Positions 61,278 through 64,000 of a stretch of DNA of 64,000 bases are shown here, piece after piece (position 1 is the stretch's first letter; every line of letters begins with the position of its first letter). The DNA comes from Thysanoteuthis rhombus (taxonomy: Eukaryota; Mollusca; Cephalopoda; Oegopsida; Thysanoteuthidae): contig OY735215.1 in NCBI GenBank assembly GCA_963457665.1, forward strand, positions 29,503,041 to 29,567,040. The letters run 5' to 3'. Position numbers and translations under genes: made by a program. A model generated the notes under the pieces. That model worked only from the letters and a program-made list of their open reading frames with translations. It was not told the origin of the DNA and made no database searches.

Positions 61278-63384
61278 TACAAAGTTCTACTGTGTCATGT
61301 GGCTATGTATGTAAAGGAATGCTTCTTCATTTTAGTGTGAAGTTTGAGTTACCTGTGAGCACGCCAAATGTGGCTCAGTTGAAATGTACCAAACAGATCT
61401 GTGATAGACATCAACATCAAATACTGTGGCATTCTTACATAGGAAAAAAAAGCTTATAAATGAGGAATTCAGGAAGGAGATTTTCTTAATATTCCCTGCT
61501 GAAATAAGTCACTCATGGAAACATCTGCTCCAGAATTTCAATTTGCTTGATTTGAGCACAAAGACTCAAGAGCTAATTCTACTGAACAGCAAAAGCAATG
61601 AACTAAAGAGTGGAGGCTGTTTACAGTGGCAAAGAAAAGGAAAAAAAAAAAAAAAAAAAGTGATGATAGCAATAACAATGCTCCAGTGTGTGTCCACGCA
61701 GACAAGAAATAATTGTTAAGCTTGAGTGATATTTCAAACAGGATGGCACAAAGTTAATCGATAGTTTTCAATGAAACACTAGTAGAGTTGGAAATATCTC
61801 ATGTACAATAAAATGAATATCAAATGAGATTATAGCAAGATAGAGTAATAAGGGGACCTTAAAGAAATTGGCAAGAGGGAATGAGATAAATAGAAAACAG
61901 TACCGTATATATTCCTTAATTTGCTCTAAAATGAGTTGGAAGAAGATGGAAACTCAAACTATTTTCAAGGTGTCTGGAAGAATTGTTTTAATAGTAGAGA
62001 AAAAAAAAAAAAAAAAAACAAAAACAATCTGGCACAGGCCTCTTGGATCAGCAGATGCATTATACATGTGAGAGCTCTCTTTTTTTACTAAAGAGTAGAT
62101 ATTGATCAAAACAATGTAGAGTTTAATTCAATTGATCCAATCCATTCGAGATACTTGGAGAGAAAATAGGTTAATTGATTTCAACTTCAAGGAAGTCAAT
62201 ACTGACTGAAAATAAAGGAATTGTAAATAAAGGTTTTGAAGGGGTATCAAGTTCGATAGCATTTCTTCTGAAAACTAAAACAAAATACAAGCTCTGCAGT
62301 TAATCATTTATACAATCTGGTATTAACAAGTTTCAATCATCCAAGACGAGTAAATCAGACAGCTTGAAAATGGAACTCCAGCACTAATTATTACAACAAT
62401 GAAACAAATCTTGTAATTTAAAAGATTTTTCTTCTGGTTGGAAGAAATGTTGTAAGTTCATAATTCAAATGCATTTAGGTACTCATATTGCACAAAAGAG
62501 GCCAAGAAGTAGTTAACATATCAAATCTTTAAGGTGAAACTACAAATGTTTCACCAAGATTTAAGATTACCGTCAATAAAAGAGGATGAATAGATGCAAG
62601 TTTGCTTTTAGTTACAATATTAGTGTCTTGAAATACGTGGTAACAATTGAGAAAAGTTATTCAGGACTAGGTGGGAGAAGTCATCACGAATGTTATGAAG
62701 CAAACAATATCAATTTTAAGTGATAGGAGATTTAGTAAGATTATTAACGATCTAAATGAAGAAAAAATAGGTCAGGTCAGTAAATCAAAATCGAGAAGAT
62801 ACATTGAAAATAAAACAAGGAGATCAAAAAGATGAGTTGCTGTAAATTGTTAAAGAACAAATAATTACGAAGAGCAAATCTGGAGGAGATGACCGAACTC
62901 TAAGAGACTGCCTCTTCGTGATAAGCAGATGTAAATGACCGATGACAAAATAACGATTGTTTTGTGGCACTTGACTGAATAAACAAAAAATTACTACTTG
63001 TGTTTTAAAGCCACCCACTCGACATAATAAAGACATCGAAACTCCAAATACACACAAACACACTCAAAAGAGAAAACCATTTTTACGAACTAAAAATATT
63101 CACAAGAGACGATCGAAAAAAAAAAAAAAAAATCGGCAAGTAAGCTGCACAGTGTGTAAAGAGCAACAATTGTCTCAGTCTGTTGATAAGTATTCTTAAT
63201 ACAATCATTTTTAGTTATATCATGAAAAAAATTAAACTGGTGACTGAGGTCTTGAATATTGACTTCAAAAGGAATTGTATTTGACCTTTTTTTTTCGTTA
63301 TGACTAACAAGCAAGTATGTACTAGAATTACATACTATGTGGTATCAATACTTTTTTTATCCATCATAAACTACTTTTACTTTA

Positions 63385-63610
63385 GTAATACTTAATCACC
63401 ACCACCACTCCACCTGACATTAGTAATAATAATATACCCCCACCTCAGTGTCATTATTATAGCTGCGGTCATCATTGATGATGATGATAGTAGTCTAGTA
63501 GTGGTTCCTACCTGACTAAACAACACAAGTAACCCTGTCATGAAAAAGCAAGTAGTTTTTAGCATGTAACATAATAGCTAGGTGATGATAGTATCATCGT
63601 CATCATCACT
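63385..63610. repeat. Cluster of CAC, AAT, ATC and GAT triplet runs
   Basis: (CAC)n at 63398-63408, (TAA)n at 63422-63433, 'catcattgatgatgatgat' around 63470-63488, and 'gtgatgatagtatcatcgtcatcatcac' at about 63581-63608, the last two being near-palindromic. Confidence 0.8.
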
Positions 63611-64000
63611 TCAGAATCTTCATTTCACAAGAACTGAGGTGTTAGATTTTATATGCTGACGGAGATAGAAGGGAAGGGTTGGGCTACTGTTTGTTTCTCC
63701 CTCCCACAAATAACACCCCCACTCTAGATCAGATGATAAAGCTCAAAACATGACAAGTTTAACAGTTGGAAAATTAAAATCAATTGCTATATCGGAAGAG
63801 ATAAAACAAAAAACGCATTAAGCGAACGTAATAGTGTGGTGTAATAAATACTACATTTTTTTTTACAGTAATCAGTGAATCACCTTTCACAGGGAATGTC
63901 CCCCACAACCGTAAATAAGTGCAAAAAAAAAAAAAAAAAAAAAAATGTATATTTTTTTTTAGAACCAACTGAAGACAATTTTGTAAAATAGAAATCAGTT

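Larger units (their letters stand above)
54210..64000 (-). other. PPP3R1: Calcineurin B intron 1 (5' part unresolved)
   Basis: All sequence right of exon 2 is upstream of it in the gene. The start-codon exon should end in ATG followed by GT. By eye the only such trinucleotide with a fair donor is at 56102-56104 (ATG|GTAGGT), whose initiation context is mediocre (C at -3), so it is not called. The exon may lie outside the window. Contents otherwise are repeats, listed separately, and AT-rich DNA. Confidence 0.6.

Noticed and set aside
63075-63079. ATG|GTTTTC as the calcineurin B start exon, near the CpG patch
   Set aside because: The initiation context AAAAATGG is good, but GTTTTC is a very poor splice donor.

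Overview
The window looks like about 64 kb of AT-rich mollusc nuclear DNA, most likely from a cephalopod such as an octopus. This rests on a calcineurin B gene with a mollusc-like C-terminus, introns of up to 24 kb, very many homopolymer and dinucleotide runs, tRNA-headed SINE remnants and a LINE 3' remnant. The species is inferred, not proven.

The only host gene I can establish is on the minus strand: the regulatory subunit of calcineurin (calcineurin B, PPP3R1 orthologue). Five coding exons were assembled by hand at 54170-54209, 30196-30372, 29321-29380, 27363-27547 and 23362-23409. All junctions are GT..AG and all phases agree. With an initiator Met from an upstream exon they encode 170 residues, the same length as the human protein, with four intact EF-hand loops and an N-terminal Gly-Asn-Glu myristoylation context. 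The exon carrying the ATG was not found with confidence and may lie beyond base 64000. Downstream of the stop there is a featureless, U-rich stretch on the transcript strand. It ends at a good AATAAA plus GU-rich poly(A) site at about 14.86 kb, which suggests a 3'UTR of about 8.5 kb.

The left part (1-14.8 kb) is intergenic and rich in repeats. It holds a 4.26-kb element with 430-bp terminal inverted repeats (4081-8339), a nested inverted repeat inside it, a 1.24-kb foldback element built from a short periodic motif and CA/TG-rich arms (9573-10810), a LINE reverse-transcriptase tail (about 10960-11640), and two diverged copies of another dispersed repeat. The calcineurin introns hold SINE remnants, microsatellites, a perfect short palindrome next to exon 5, an unidentified protein-like relic in intron 4 (about 27960-28510) and a three-unit inverted/direct repeat cluster near 56.7-57.4 kb.

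Long A runs on the plus strand greatly outnumber T runs from about 13.7 kb to the right edge but not to the left. This fits one long minus-strand transcription unit. I found no bacterial-type operon, CRISPR array, rRNA or intact tRNA.
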